Positions 18,567 to 27,486 of a stretch of 64,000 nucleotides of DNA are shown piece after piece. Numbering within the stretch: position 1 is the stretch's first letter; every line of letters begins with the position of its first letter. The translations under genes and the position numbers were made by a program. Source of the DNA: Prevotella heparinolytica. Lineage in GTDB: Bacteria; Bacteroidota; Bacteroidia; Bacteroidales; Bacteroidaceae. The DNA lies in the NCBI RefSeq assembly GCF_004342845.1, contig NZ_SLXB01000010.1:1-64000 (forward strand). The letters are read 5' to 3'. The notes beneath the pieces are model-generated. The model saw only the letters and a list, made by a program, of their open reading frames with translations, was not told where the DNA came from and did no database searches.

Positions 18567-19796
18567 ATGGAACAGAATCCTAAACACATCCATATCAGTG
18601 AATTTAACTACGTGTTACCGGACGACCGCATCGCCAAGTTTCCGCTACCGGTACGCGACCGGTCGAAATTATTGATTTACCATCATGGCGAGATTTCGGA
18701 AGACACATTCACCTCGCTTCCCGACTATCTTCCGACAGGCAGCCTGATGATATTCAACAATACCAAAGTGATTCAGGCCCGCCTGCATTTCCGCAAAGAG
18801 ACAGGCGCCCTGATTGAAGTATTTTGTCTGGAACCGGTACAGCCTAACGATTATGCGCTCAACTTCCAGCAGACCGAACACGCTGCTTGGCTTTGCATGG
18901 TGGGCAACCTGAAAAAATGGAAAGAAGGAACGCTGAAACGCGAAATGACGGTGAAAGGCAAGACAATCATCCTGACAGCCGAACGCGGCGAATGCCGTGG
19001 CACCAGCCATTGGGTAGACTTCCGTTGGAACAATCCGGAGGTGACTTTTGCCGACATTCTGGAGGTATTCGGCGAACTGCCCATCCCGCCTTATCTGAAC
19101 AGGGAGACGCAGGAGAGCGACAAAGAGACTTATCAAACGGTATATTCCAAGATAAAAGGTTCTGTCGCCGCCCCCACCGCCGGACTTCACTTCACTCCTC
19201 GCGTGCTGTACACACTGCGCAACAAAGGGATAGAGACGGAAGAGCTGACGCTACATGTGGGAGCAGGTACGTTCAAGCCCGTGAAGAGCGAAGAAATCGA
19301 AGGGCACGAGATGCACACGGAGTATATCTCCGTATCGCGCGGCACATTGGAGAAACTCATTGCCCACGGAGGAAAAGCCATTGCCGTAGGCACTACCTCG
19401 GTACGCACGCTGGAAAGCCTCTACCACATCGGGATTACGTTGCTGAACAATCCCGAAGCAACGGAAGAAGAGCTGCACGTCAAGCAATGGCAACCCTACG
19501 AAATGTCGGGCGCAACTGCCTCCATTCCTGCCACAGATGCCTTGCAAGCTCTCGCAGCCTATCTGGAGCGGCATCACATGGAAACCTTGCACACCAGCAC
19601 CCAAATCATCATTGCCCCGGGATATGAATACCGGATAGTAAAAGCCATGGTAACTAACTTCCACCAGCCGCAAAGCACGCTGCTGCTGCTTGTCTCGGCC
19701 TTTGTACACGGAGATTGGCATAAGATTTACGACTATGCTTTAAACCATGATTTCAGATTCCTGAGTTATGGAGATTCGTCGTTATTAATACCCTGA
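18567..19796 (+). CDS. queA: S-adenosylmethionine:tRNA ribosyltransferase-isomerase
   Basis: 409 residues, longer than the roughly 350 of E. coli QueA, with added sequence in the middle and a longer C-terminus. It transfers and rearranges ribose from SAM onto preQ1-tRNA to form epoxyqueuosine. The start region DYVLPDDRIAKFPLPVRDRSKLL-like layout, LMIFNNTKVIQARLHF, the GSVAAPTAGLHFTPRVL motif and LHVGAGTFKPV are diagnostic. The Nudix gene follows 8 bp downstream in the same direction and is probably cotranscribed. Confidence 0.95.
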   Translation: MEQNPKHIHISEFNYVLPDDRIAKFPLPVRDRSKLLIYHHGEISEDTFTSLPDYLPTGSLMIFNNTKVIQARLHFRKETGALIEVFCLEPVQPNDYALNFQQTEHAAWLCMVGNLKKWKEGTLKREMTVKGKTIILTAERGECRGTSHWVDFRWNNPEVTFADILEVFGELPIPPYLNRETQESDKETYQTVYSKIKGSVAAPTAGLHFTPRVLYTLRNKGIETEELTLHVGAGTFKPVKSEEIEGHEMHTEYISVSRGTLEKLIAHGGKAIAVGTTSVRTLESLYHIGITLLNNPEATEEELHVKQWQPYEMSGATASIPATDALQALAAYLERHHMETLHTSTQIIIAPGYEYRIVKAMVTNFHQPQSTLLLLVSAFVHGDWHKIYDYALNHDFRFLSYGDSSLLIP

Positions 19797-19804
19797 TACC
19801 GCTT

Positions 19805-20302
19805 ATGAATCACGATAACAATCAAGAGATGTTTCCTCTCGTCGATGAGCAAGGCAACATCACAGGTGCCGCCACTCGCGGCGAATGCCACAACGGCAGC
19901 AAACTACTGCATCCGGTAGTCCACCTCCACGTCTTCAACTCCAAAGGCGAATTATTTCTGCAAAAACGTCCCGGATGGAAAGACATACAACCGGGGAAAT
20001 GGGACACGTCCGTAGGCGGACATGTTGATTTGGGCGAGAGCGTGGAGATGGCACTGAAGCGTGAAGCACGCGAAGAATTGGGCATCACCGACTTCATCCC
20101 CGAATCACTGACACACTATGTCTTTGAATCCTCCCGAGAACGGGAGTTGGTTTTTGTCCACAAAACCACCTACGATGACGAAATACATCCCGGCGACGAA
20201 CTGGACGGCGGCCGTTTCTGGAGTGTGGAGGAAATTAAAGCCAACATCGGAAAAGATGTATTCACTCCAAATTTTGAAGGAGAAATAGATAAAGTCCTCT
20301 AA
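19805..20302 (+). CDS. Nudix hydrolase
   Basis: 165 residues. The Nudix box is complete: GGHVDLGESVEMALKREA followed by REELGI, with the catalytic glutamates of REXXEE. The sequence LQKRPGWKDIQPGKWDTSVGGH resembles YfcD and isopentenyl-diphosphate-isomerase-like Nudix proteins. The substrate cannot be named. It lies 8 bp after queA and is followed by a long perfect-stem terminator. Confidence 0.92.
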   Translation: MNHDNNQEMFPLVDEQGNITGAATRGECHNGSKLLHPVVHLHVFNSKGELFLQKRPGWKDIQPGKWDTSVGGHVDLGESVEMALKREAREELGITDFIPESLTHYVFESSRERELVFVHKTTYDDEIHPGDELDGGRFWSVEEIKANIGKDVFTPNFEGEIDKVL

Positions 20303-20313
20303 ACTACAATAAC

Positions 20314-20374
20314 AATAAAAGCATGGATTTCATTCAGGAACGCAATCATTATCCAAGAAATCCGTGCTTTTATT
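20314..20374. terminator. Long-stem terminator, probably bidirectional
   Basis: An 18-bp stem with one G-T pair: AATAAAAGCATGGATTTC (20314-20331) with its complement at 20357-20374. A 25-base loop separates the arms and TTTTATT closes the right arm. It lies between the convergent Nudix and glmM genes and can serve both strands. Confidence 0.8.
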
Positions 20375-20430
20375 ATCTAAAGAATAATTTTCGAGCCTAC
20401 TCGCTATATGGTTCTCTTTTTTACTCCGCC

Positions 20431-21819
20431 TTATTTGGCCAAGTCCTCAATCACCTTCATTATCTGCCGTCCGATTTCTTCTGCGGCTTCCGGTGTGGAA
20501 GCTTCGCTATAAACGCGGATAATCGGCTCTGTATTGCTCTTGCGCAGATGTACCCATTTGTCGGGAAAATCAATCTTCACACCATCTATATCATTGATAT
20601 CTTCGCTCTTATAGAGTTCTTTTACCTTGGCAAGAATGGCATCCACATCCGTTTCGGGAGTCAAATCCACCCGGTTCTTTGCCATGAAGTATGCAGGATA
20701 TGTGGCACGCAATTCGCTCACTTTCTTGCCCTCGTGCGCCAGATGACTAAGGAACAGAGCAATACCCACCAATGCATCACGACCATAATGACTGGCAGGA
20801 TAGATAACTCCGCCATTGCCTTCACCACCGATAACGGCGCCCACTTCTTTCATTTTGGTGGTTACGTTCACTTCGCCTACGGCAGATGCGTAATATTCCT
20901 GTCCGTATTTGCGGGTCACGTCGCGCAAAGCACGGGTCGAACTCAAGTTGGAAACCGTATTGCCGGGAGTATGCTTCAAAACGTAATCCGCCACAGTGAC
21001 CAACGTGTATTCTTCGCCATACATCTTACCGTCTTCGCAAATCATGGCCAAACGATCCACATCAGGGTCTACAACAAAAGCTACGTCGGCTTTACCTCCT
21101 TTCATCAGGTTCATAATGTCACCCAAGTTTTTCTCCAAAGGCTCAGGATTGTGCCGGAAGTCTCCGGTCGGTTCGCAGTAGAGCTTCTCTACATGCCGAA
21201 CTCCAAGCTGCTCAAGCAACTGCGGCAAGATAATGCCCCCCACAGAGTTTACACAATCGATAGCTACGCGGAAGTTGGCCTTTTTGATGGCTTCTACATC
21301 TACAAGTTCAAGCGCCAGCACACTGTCTATATGCTTTTGATTGTACGTCAAGTCCTTGCGATAGGAACCGAGCCGATCAACCTCGGCATAGCGGAACTCC
21401 TCGGCAGCAGCAATACGAAGTACTTCCTGTCCTTCGGCAGCATTCAGGAACTCCCCTTTCTCATTCAGCAATTTCAGAGCATTCCACTGCTTGGGATTGT
21501 GCGAAGCGGTCAGGATAATACCTCCACCGGCACCTTCCATCGTAACAGCCAGTTCGGTAGTCGGGGTGGAAGCCAAATCAATATCTACCACATCCCAGCC
21601 CATACCCATCAGAGTACCGACCACTACATTTTTGACCATTTCACCGGAAATACGGGCATCACGCCCTACTACGATTTTATTGCTTTTTACAGTACACGTT
21701 TTACGAATCAGCGTGGCATAAGCCGAAGTAAATTTCACAATATCGAGCGGGTTCAATCCTTCGCCTGCACTTCCGCCAATAGTTCCACGAATCCCTGAGA
21801 TAGATTTGATTAGAGTCAT
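20431..21819 (-). CDS. glmM: Phosphoglucosamine mutase-like phosphohexomutase
   Basis: 462 residues, normal size. The phosphoserine loop is TASHNPKQWNALK, the Mg site is VDPDVDRLAMI, the sugar loop is GGEGNGGVIYP, and the phosphate-binding loop RKSNTEPIIRVY lies near the C-terminus. It converts glucosamine-6-phosphate to glucosamine-1-phosphate for cell-wall precursors. In Bacteroidetes some paralogs act on other hexose phosphates, so the exact sugar is inferred. It lies 18 bp after the DUF4827 lipoprotein gene, in the same operon. Confidence 0.9.
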   Translation of the reverse strand: MTLIKSISGIRGTIGGSAGEGLNPLDIVKFTSAYATLIRKTCTVKSNKIVVGRDARISGEMVKNVVVGTLMGMGWDVVDIDLASTPTTELAVTMEGAGGGIILTASHNPKQWNALKLLNEKGEFLNAAEGQEVLRIAAAEEFRYAEVDRLGSYRKDLTYNQKHIDSVLALELVDVEAIKKANFRVAIDCVNSVGGIILPQLLEQLGVRHVEKLYCEPTGDFRHNPEPLEKNLGDIMNLMKGGKADVAFVVDPDVDRLAMICEDGKMYGEEYTLVTVADYVLKHTPGNTVSNLSSTRALRDVTRKYGQEYYASAVGEVNVTTKMKEVGAVIGGEGNGGVIYPASHYGRDALVGIALFLSHLAHEGKKVSELRATYPAYFMAKNRVDLTPETDVDAILAKVKELYKSEDINDIDGVKIDFPDKWVHLRKSNTEPIIRVYSEASTPEAAEEIGRQIMKVIEDLAK

Positions 21820-21837
21820 AGGTTAATAATTAAAAGA

Positions 21838-22449
21838 TTAGTTCCAAATCTGGAATTTATGTATGTCATAAAAATAAGGATAAACTTGCTGCATGGCCTT
21901 TTGTTGTCCCATTTTGGACGGGACAATCAGTTTTACGTGAGCCCCATCGCGAACATAACTTAAAGCCACCAACCAACCGGCAGGTACAGACGTGCCATAA
22001 GACGCCCGCATATATCCTTGAAGAAAAAGCCCGGCAATGGATGAAGAGGTGACCGTATATCTGAACTCGTCCACAATCGTCGGTTCGTGCAGATTAGAAA
22101 GATAAGACTTCACACCGTTGACAGCTATCAGTCCTCGTTCCTCAAAGCGCACCAAAATCAAGTCATTGGGTTTTATCGAGTCGGCGGGATTGGCAGAACC
22201 TTTATCCACAATCTGCATGTATACCCCGCTGGCCAATTGCACGTATTCATTCTTGCTCACATCCGTCGTCGAATCCTGCGCATAAAATTCACTCTGGGAA
22301 ATAACGACAATATTACTGTCTTTGATGAACGCTTTGATGGCATCTTTCTCATCATCCAACATCTCGGCATAGGTTTTGGTATTATCACATGCCTGAAAAG
22401 CAAAACCGACAGCGAACAAAACTAAAAAGAATAAAGTAAGTTTCTTCAT
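21838..22449 (-). CDS. DUF4827-type lipoprotein
   Basis: 203 residues from the ATG at 22449; an upstream ATG at 22509 would add 20 residues before the signal peptide and is unlikely. The signal peptide has a lipobox (FAVGFAFQACDN). The mature part has an FKBP-like flavour (VKLIVPSKMGQQKA, ILVRFEERGLIAVNG), as in the DUF4827 family, often annotated as peptidyl-prolyl isomerase-like. A minus-strand TACTTTTG at 22472-22479 is a probable -7 box. Gene order suggests cotranscription with glmM. Confidence 0.82.
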   Translation of the reverse strand: MKKLTLFFLVLFAVGFAFQACDNTKTYAEMLDDEKDAIKAFIKDSNIVVISQSEFYAQDSTTDVSKNEYVQLASGVYMQIVDKGSANPADSIKPNDLILVRFEERGLIAVNGVKSYLSNLHEPTIVDEFRYTVTSSSIAGLFLQGYMRASYGTSVPAGWLVALSYVRDGAHVKLIVPSKMGQQKAMQQVYPYFYDIHKFQIWN

Positions 22450-22551
22450 TTCTGATATTAGTAAATTTGTACAAAAGTATCTGATTTCCCTGAAAGTTGA
22501 AAGCGGCAAGTAGAAAGTTCGTAACTTTTAACCTTTACAACCGGACTTTTT

Positions 22552-23589
22552 TTATCCTTTGGCACAAAGCAGCGGCTTGTACCTTTCCAAAGCCTGTTCA
22601 AAGACATCCCTGGCCTCTTCCATTGTCCCGTAAAATTCACCGCCGGAAGCATTCAGATGCCCGCCTCCATTGAAGAACTCGGCTGCCAGGCGATTGCACG
22701 GAAATGTACCGACCGAACGTAAAGAAATCTTTATCATCGGCTTTTCCGTATCTTCACGCAGGAAGCACGAGAAAACGACTCCTTTGATGCTTAGCGGTAT
22801 ATTCACAAAGCCTTCACTATCTCCCCGAATATAGTCGAACCGCCCCTGCTCCTCTTTAGTCAAAGAAATAAGAGCCGCATGATGGTCGGGATATACTTTC
22901 ATCTGCGACAAAACATACCCCATCAGCCGCAGACGACTTTCGGAATAGGTATTATAGACCTTACGATATATATCGTCCTTGTCTATACCTTTTGATAGCA
23001 GTTCACTGATAATAAAATAGATTTCACGATTGTTGGAGTTGTAAGTAAATCCACCGGTGTCGGTCATCATCCCCGTATAGATACACTCTGCTCCTTCTTT
23101 GGAAATATCACTGAAATAACCCATGCGGCAAATCAGACGAAAGACGAGTTCCGAGGTCGAGGATATTTCGGGATGAGAAATGATAATCTTGCAGAAATAT
23201 TCGGGGTGAAGGTGATGGTCTATCAGTATTTTTCTTGCCGGAGAGGCAAGCACGGCACTTCCCATGGCTTCAATCCGGTGAATGGCATTGAAGTCAAGGC
23301 AACAGATGACGTCCGCTTCAGCTATCAGCTTGTCGGCAAACTCTTTATAGCGGTCGTAAAGCAGAATATCTTTACTTCCGGGCATCCATTTCAGGAAATC
23401 AGGAAAAGCATTCGGAACGATAACATTTGCAGTCTTGCCCTGCGAATCAAGAAAATGCCATAACCCCAAAGAGGAACCTATAGCATCTCCGTCAGGGCCT
23501 ACATGAGAAACGATAACGACTTTGTCTGCACGATCTATCCATTTGGTGAAATGGTCTATCTTGGATTGTTCTATAACTTTGGTCAACAT
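22552..23589 (-). CDS. DHH-family phosphoesterase (NrnA-like)
   Basis: 345 residues. N-terminal DHH domain motifs are VSHVGPDGDAIGSSLG, CLDFNAIHRIEAM and LIDHHLHPEYF. The C-terminal DHHA1 motif is GGGHLNASGGEF. Enzymes of this family degrade short oligoribonucleotides, cyclic dinucleotide products or pAp. The metal-binding Asp and His residues are all present. A minus-strand TACTTTTG at 23672-23679 lies upstream. Confidence 0.92.
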   Translation of the reverse strand: MLTKVIEQSKIDHFTKWIDRADKVVIVSHVGPDGDAIGSSLGLWHFLDSQGKTANVIVPNAFPDFLKWMPGSKDILLYDRYKEFADKLIAEADVICCLDFNAIHRIEAMGSAVLASPARKILIDHHLHPEYFCKIIISHPEISSTSELVFRLICRMGYFSDISKEGAECIYTGMMTDTGGFTYNSNNREIYFIISELLSKGIDKDDIYRKVYNTYSESRLRLMGYVLSQMKVYPDHHAALISLTKEEQGRFDYIRGDSEGFVNIPLSIKGVVFSCFLREDTEKPMIKISLRSVGTFPCNRLAAEFFNGGGHLNASGGEFYGTMEEARDVFEQALERYKPLLCAKG

Positions 23590-23694
23590 CTTTTATTTAT
23601 GATTTGTTATTTTCGTTGTACGATTCCACATGGCGAGAACAATTCTATCCGTCTGCCATAAGTTTGGGAGGCAAAAGTACGAAAAGTTTGTGAT

Positions 23695-25776
23695 TTATAA
23701 CAGAATACGGTAAGAACCTTTTGTAGAAAGAGAAATATAAGAGATTCCAAAACGAATGCAATCGTGTATTATTCTATCCCGGTAATAGTCTGAAAGGGAG
23801 GCGTCAACAACCACCGTAGCGATAGAGAACAAAGAGACCAACTCTTCTATTCGCCCTTTATAGCCTCTGGAAAGATATAGGTAGTCGACAGAAATGGGGG
23901 AAGCCGATATTTTATTCTGCCAGTCGGCATCCCGGAAGAAACAGATCCGTTTACCTGCATAAAGCACCATCCCATTCCGCACCTGCAATTCAGAAGTGGC
24001 ATAATCTCCGGTAACAAGACAAGGGGATTCCAAATGCAGCCTGTTCCAATGAGGAGAAAGAGCGCGACAGAGACGTGACACATCAGACAGGCTGTCGGGT
24101 GTTACCAGCCAGGAATGGCGACTGCCTGTCATGCAATGAACAGCCGGACACCCTCGTACATTATAGAAAGCAATGCTCTGCCGGGGGACATGGCATATGG
24201 CAGAAAGGGAGTGATAGGATACGGCCAACAGCAAAACAAAGAATGAAAAACGGATGTTGCGGGCTGTGCGATGCGTGCTACTGTAGCAGACTGCCCCCAA
24301 AAAGAAAAAGCACAGCAGCACATCCCATTTATCCATCCAAATACCGTCTATCGAAGCGAAAGGAAGATGTTCTATCCATCGGAGCGTGGCATTCTGCATA
24401 CGCACCAATGCCTCTACCACCTCCGCAAACAGATGTTGCACAAAAGGAAATGGGGTAAGCATCAGAAGGAACACTGCCGAATACAAGATGAGCGACACCA
24501 AAGGAATAACCCAAAGATTGGTAAGCAGAAAATGAGTAGAGAAACGGGAAAAATAAAGCAGGGTCAATGGAGCCGTACCTAACTGGGCCGCAACGGAAAC
24601 AGTCAACAATCCCCATACATAGCGCAAAAAGCGATGTTCGACCTTCCACAGAGCATAAAGTTTAGGTTGCACGAGCAGGATGGATGCCATAGCCGAAAAA
24701 GACAATTGAAAACCGACATCAAAAAGCCATGAAGGCTTACACAATAACATGAAGAAAGCTGCCGCAGCCAGGGTATTCATAGTCAAAGGCTTTTGATGCT
24801 GCATGGTGGCCAACGCCAAAAACGAGAACATGATGGCCGCCCTGACTACCGAAGAAGACAGCCCGGTGAAAAAGGCAAAACTTGCCAAAAACAAAACAAT
24901 GAGAAGATGTAGAAAAAACTTCAGGCATTTCCAACGCCTCCACAAGACTCCTAAAAGAAACCGGAACAGTGCATGGAGAAAGCCGATGTGTAATCCGGAA
25001 AGTGCCAACACATGGGCAGCACCTGCCACTGAATAAGTTTCAACAATATCATCGCTCAACTCCTCTCTGTCTCCCACTGTCAAAGCCGACAACACAGCCA
25101 ATTCGTCACCTCCAATCCCCAACCGCCGATATAAAGAGACAACCTTTGCCCTATAGTCCGATGCCATCCGGTTCCAAGAGCGGGACGCATCGTGCCCCGT
25201 TTTCGTCCAATGTCCGCCGGCCACATAAGCCGTACCGCTATACCCTTTCCGTTTCAGGTAGCGGGCATAATCAAACTCATCGGGATTACCGTTATTGAGC
25301 GGAGGGGAAAGGCGGGTATATATCAACAATTCATCTCCCCGCTGCAAAGCTGTCGAGGCAGAGTCTTTCGTAAAATAAATCAAAAAGAGGTTGTTCCGTT
25401 TGCAGTCCGCCACCGTATCTCCGGCTATATCTCCCAGCAGAATTGTGCGGCACAGCACGCTACGTTCCTTTATTTCCGGTATTTCCTGAATGCGGATTTT
25501 ATATGCAACCTCCTTCTCCGGAAAAAAGAACGCAGTTTTCTCCAATTGCCGACTCATCAAGCAATAGCCCGTACCAACAAGAAAAAGAAAGAGCACCGCC
25601 CCATACAAACTGTCGGAATGCTTGTATCGACACACCATCAAGACGAAAAGCAGGGAGAGCAACAAATATCCCCATGCAGGCCATGCATGGGGAAACGTAT
25701 CTCCGCACAAAATTCCAATCGCCAACGGAATCAAAAGTCGCAGAAAAGGATGTTGCTGCAAACTGTCGATCATCAA
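23695..25776 (-). CDS. comEC: ComEC/Rec2-family membrane protein
   Basis: 693 residues with many transmembrane helices. The N-terminal DUF4131-like region with an OB-type extracytoplasmic segment ends near residue 180. The Competence domain core ALSGLHIGFLHALFRFL is at about residue 255. The last 170 residues sit where the metallo-beta-lactamase-like domain would be, but I see no HxHxDH metal motif there, so the nuclease part is degenerate or absent. The family moves single-stranded DNA across the inner membrane during uptake. It lies 13 bp after rpe, in the same operon. Confidence 0.88.
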   Translation of the reverse strand: MMIDSLQQHPFLRLLIPLAIGILCGDTFPHAWPAWGYLLLSLLFVLMVCRYKHSDSLYGAVLFLFLVGTGYCLMSRQLEKTAFFFPEKEVAYKIRIQEIPEIKERSVLCRTILLGDIAGDTVADCKRNNLFLIYFTKDSASTALQRGDELLIYTRLSPPLNNGNPDEFDYARYLKRKGYSGTAYVAGGHWTKTGHDASRSWNRMASDYRAKVVSLYRRLGIGGDELAVLSALTVGDREELSDDIVETYSVAGAAHVLALSGLHIGFLHALFRFLLGVLWRRWKCLKFFLHLLIVLFLASFAFFTGLSSSVVRAAIMFSFLALATMQHQKPLTMNTLAAAAFFMLLCKPSWLFDVGFQLSFSAMASILLVQPKLYALWKVEHRFLRYVWGLLTVSVAAQLGTAPLTLLYFSRFSTHFLLTNLWVIPLVSLILYSAVFLLMLTPFPFVQHLFAEVVEALVRMQNATLRWIEHLPFASIDGIWMDKWDVLLCFFFLGAVCYSSTHRTARNIRFSFFVLLLAVSYHSLSAICHVPRQSIAFYNVRGCPAVHCMTGSRHSWLVTPDSLSDVSRLCRALSPHWNRLHLESPCLVTGDYATSELQVRNGMVLYAGKRICFFRDADWQNKISASPISVDYLYLSRGYKGRIEELVSLFSIATVVVDASLSDYYRDRIIHDCIRFGISYISLSTKGSYRILL

Positions 25777-25789
25777 TCAAAAAAACGAA

Positions 25790-26440
25790 TTATAAATTTC
25801 TCAATGTACGAATGGCCTCCATAGGGTCGGGAGCCGAAAAAACGGCATTACCCGCCACCAGTACATCGGCTCCGGCAGCAAGCAATCGTTTTCCGGTATC
25901 CGGATTCACGCCCCCATCCACCTCTATCAAGGCTTTCGAGCCGGTGATTGTTATCAATTCACGCAGTTCACGCACTTTTTCCAAAGAGTGCTCTATGAAT
26001 TTCTGTCCGCCGAATCCGGGGTTGACACTCATTATAAGAACCATGTACACATCATTTATTATATCTTTCAATAAAGATACGGGAGTGGCGGGATTAATCG
26101 TCACAGCCGGCTGCATTCCTGCTTCGCGAATCTGTTGTATCACTCGATGCAGATGTGTGCAGGCCTCATAGTGCACATTCATTACGTGGGCGCCCAGTGC
26201 CTTTACTTCCGAAATAAACTTCTCCGGCTGCACAATCATCAGATGTACATCCAGCGGTTTTTGCGACAGCTTCGCCACATACTTCAATACCGGAAATCCA
26301 AAAGAGATATTGGGCACGAACACACCATCCATAATATCGATGTGCACCCATTCCGCCTCACTCCGGTTTATCATTTCAATGTCTCTTGCCAGATTGCCAA
26401 AGTCGGCCGACAAGATAGAAGGGGATATGATTGGTTTCAT
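25790..26440 (-). CDS. rpe: Ribulose-phosphate 3-epimerase
   Basis: 216 residues from the ATG at 26440. A longer reading to 26557 adds 39 residues that fit no part of the family. This TIM-barrel enzyme interconverts ribulose-5-phosphate and xylulose-5-phosphate. Motifs are ISPSILSADFGNL, HIDIMDGVFVPNISFG, DVHLMI, SVNPGFGGQKF and EVDGGVNPDTG. It heads the operon with comEC. A minus-strand TACATTTG at 26477-26484 is a good -7 box. Confidence 0.96.
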   Translation of the reverse strand: MKPIISPSILSADFGNLARDIEMINRSEAEWVHIDIMDGVFVPNISFGFPVLKYVAKLSQKPLDVHLMIVQPEKFISEVKALGAHVMNVHYEACTHLHRVIQQIREAGMQPAVTINPATPVSLLKDIINDVYMVLIMSVNPGFGGQKFIEHSLEKVRELRELITITGSKALIEVDGGVNPDTGKRLLAAGADVLVAGNAVFSAPDPMEAIRTLRNL

Positions 26441-26758
26441 AATGCTACAATCTAAAGTTACCGCTTTATTGATGCACAAATGTAGAGAAAAGTTTTCAAT
26501 CAGCCAACAACGAAGTCGCCGTTGTCCATTATCGTTCCCACGCTGAGTCTTACTCATGATTGTATTTAACTGTGTACCAGTTCACTTTACTCTAAACAAA
26601 GGCATAATGATACCACGATGTTCCCAATGATATAGCAACACATTGGCTTCTTCATTTTAGTTGTATTTAGCCTTAAACACTCCTTCAAGGAGAGGAATCC
26701 CATTAAAGATTTATTAACACCGCTATTTGCACAAAACGGCTATGGTTCTGCATTGATC
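26441..26758. other. Intergenic region at the edge of an accessory patch
   Basis: 318 bp between the rpe start and the end of the leftward XRE gene. It holds the rpe -7 box (26477-26484). I see no ORF, repeat or RNA gene here. It marks the change from core genes to a short accessory stretch. Confidence 0.5.
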
Positions 26759-27028
26759 TCATTCTGTGCATAGTATGGCACCGCTCTTTATCTCGTCCTC
26801 GTTTTCGACGGTGTCAAGAATCTTGTCTGCGAGCCAGATGGTCAGTAGTTCTTTCTCGTCTATCTCGAAGAGTTTTGCCATGATGGGAATCTGGCTGCGT
26901 TTTGCCTTACGCTCACCACGCTCTATTTTGCTATACATTGGGGTGTCAATCTCTAACGCTGCTGACAGCTGTCGCTGCAACAGGCCATGCTCCTCTCTGA
27001 ACTCTTTTATTTTCTTTCCAAATATCAT
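26759..27028 (-). CDS. XRE-family helix-turn-helix regulator
   Basis: 89 residues. An HTH_XRE domain fills residues 1-65 (KKIKEFREEHGLLQRQLSAALEIDTPMYSKIERGERKA). The C-terminal tail IWLADKILDTVENEDEIKSG is typical of the small regulators that accompany Bacteroides restriction or defence genes. It is the last gene of a leftward set with the DUF6398 and PDDEXK genes, 14 bp behind DUF6398. Confidence 0.88.
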   Translation of the reverse strand: MIFGKKIKEFREEHGLLQRQLSAALEIDTPMYSKIERGERKAKRSQIPIMAKLFEIDEKELLTIWLADKILDTVENEDEIKSGAILCTE

Positions 27029-27042
27029 ATCCGAACCTTTTG

Positions 27043-27465
27043 CTAATCAAAGAAAATGAAACCATTTCTCATCACAAGATGATTGAATGGATTGTTATCG
27101 GCAATTTCCTTCAAAGAGAAATCGGGGTCAAAGACGTTGCTTATCTTCAGCAAGTCTTTGATAATTCTCGATTTCTGTGCTATTGTTGAGCCACTTGCCC
27201 CAAAATGCTCCGCAATTTCAGATGATGATGTGCTCAACCGTGAACTTTTGCAGAACATGAAGTTGATGCTACAGATGGTATATACAGAAGCAGCTGCCCA
27301 TATCTCAATCCTTCCAGATTGTAGTGGGCAGGAACGCTTGCGTCCCAGTTTCTGCACAAGTTTTGTACATAGCTCTGCGCACTCTTCATCCAAGTGCTCG
27401 TTACAAAAGGCTACTGCAAGTTCTATTACCTTTACTTCTCTTTCTTTTAATTGTTGCTTATCCAT
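27043..27465 (-). CDS. DUF6398-type protein
   Basis: 140 residues, soluble. The pattern FCNEHLDEECAELCTKL, KRSCPLQSGRIEIWAAASVYTIC and IAEHFGASGSTIAQKSRII recalls DUF6398; the last segment looks like a helix-turn-helix. The function is unknown. It lies between the nuclease gene (21 bp upstream) and the XRE regulator (14 bp downstream) on the same strand. The family name is from memory. Confidence 0.7.
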   Translation of the reverse strand: MDKQQLKEREVKVIELAVAFCNEHLDEECAELCTKLVQKLGRKRSCPLQSGRIEIWAAASVYTICSINFMFCKSSRLSTSSSEIAEHFGASGSTIAQKSRIIKDLLKISNVFDPDFSLKEIADNNPFNHLVMRNGFIFFD

Positions 27466-27486
27466 ATCTTCGACTATAAAGTTCGT

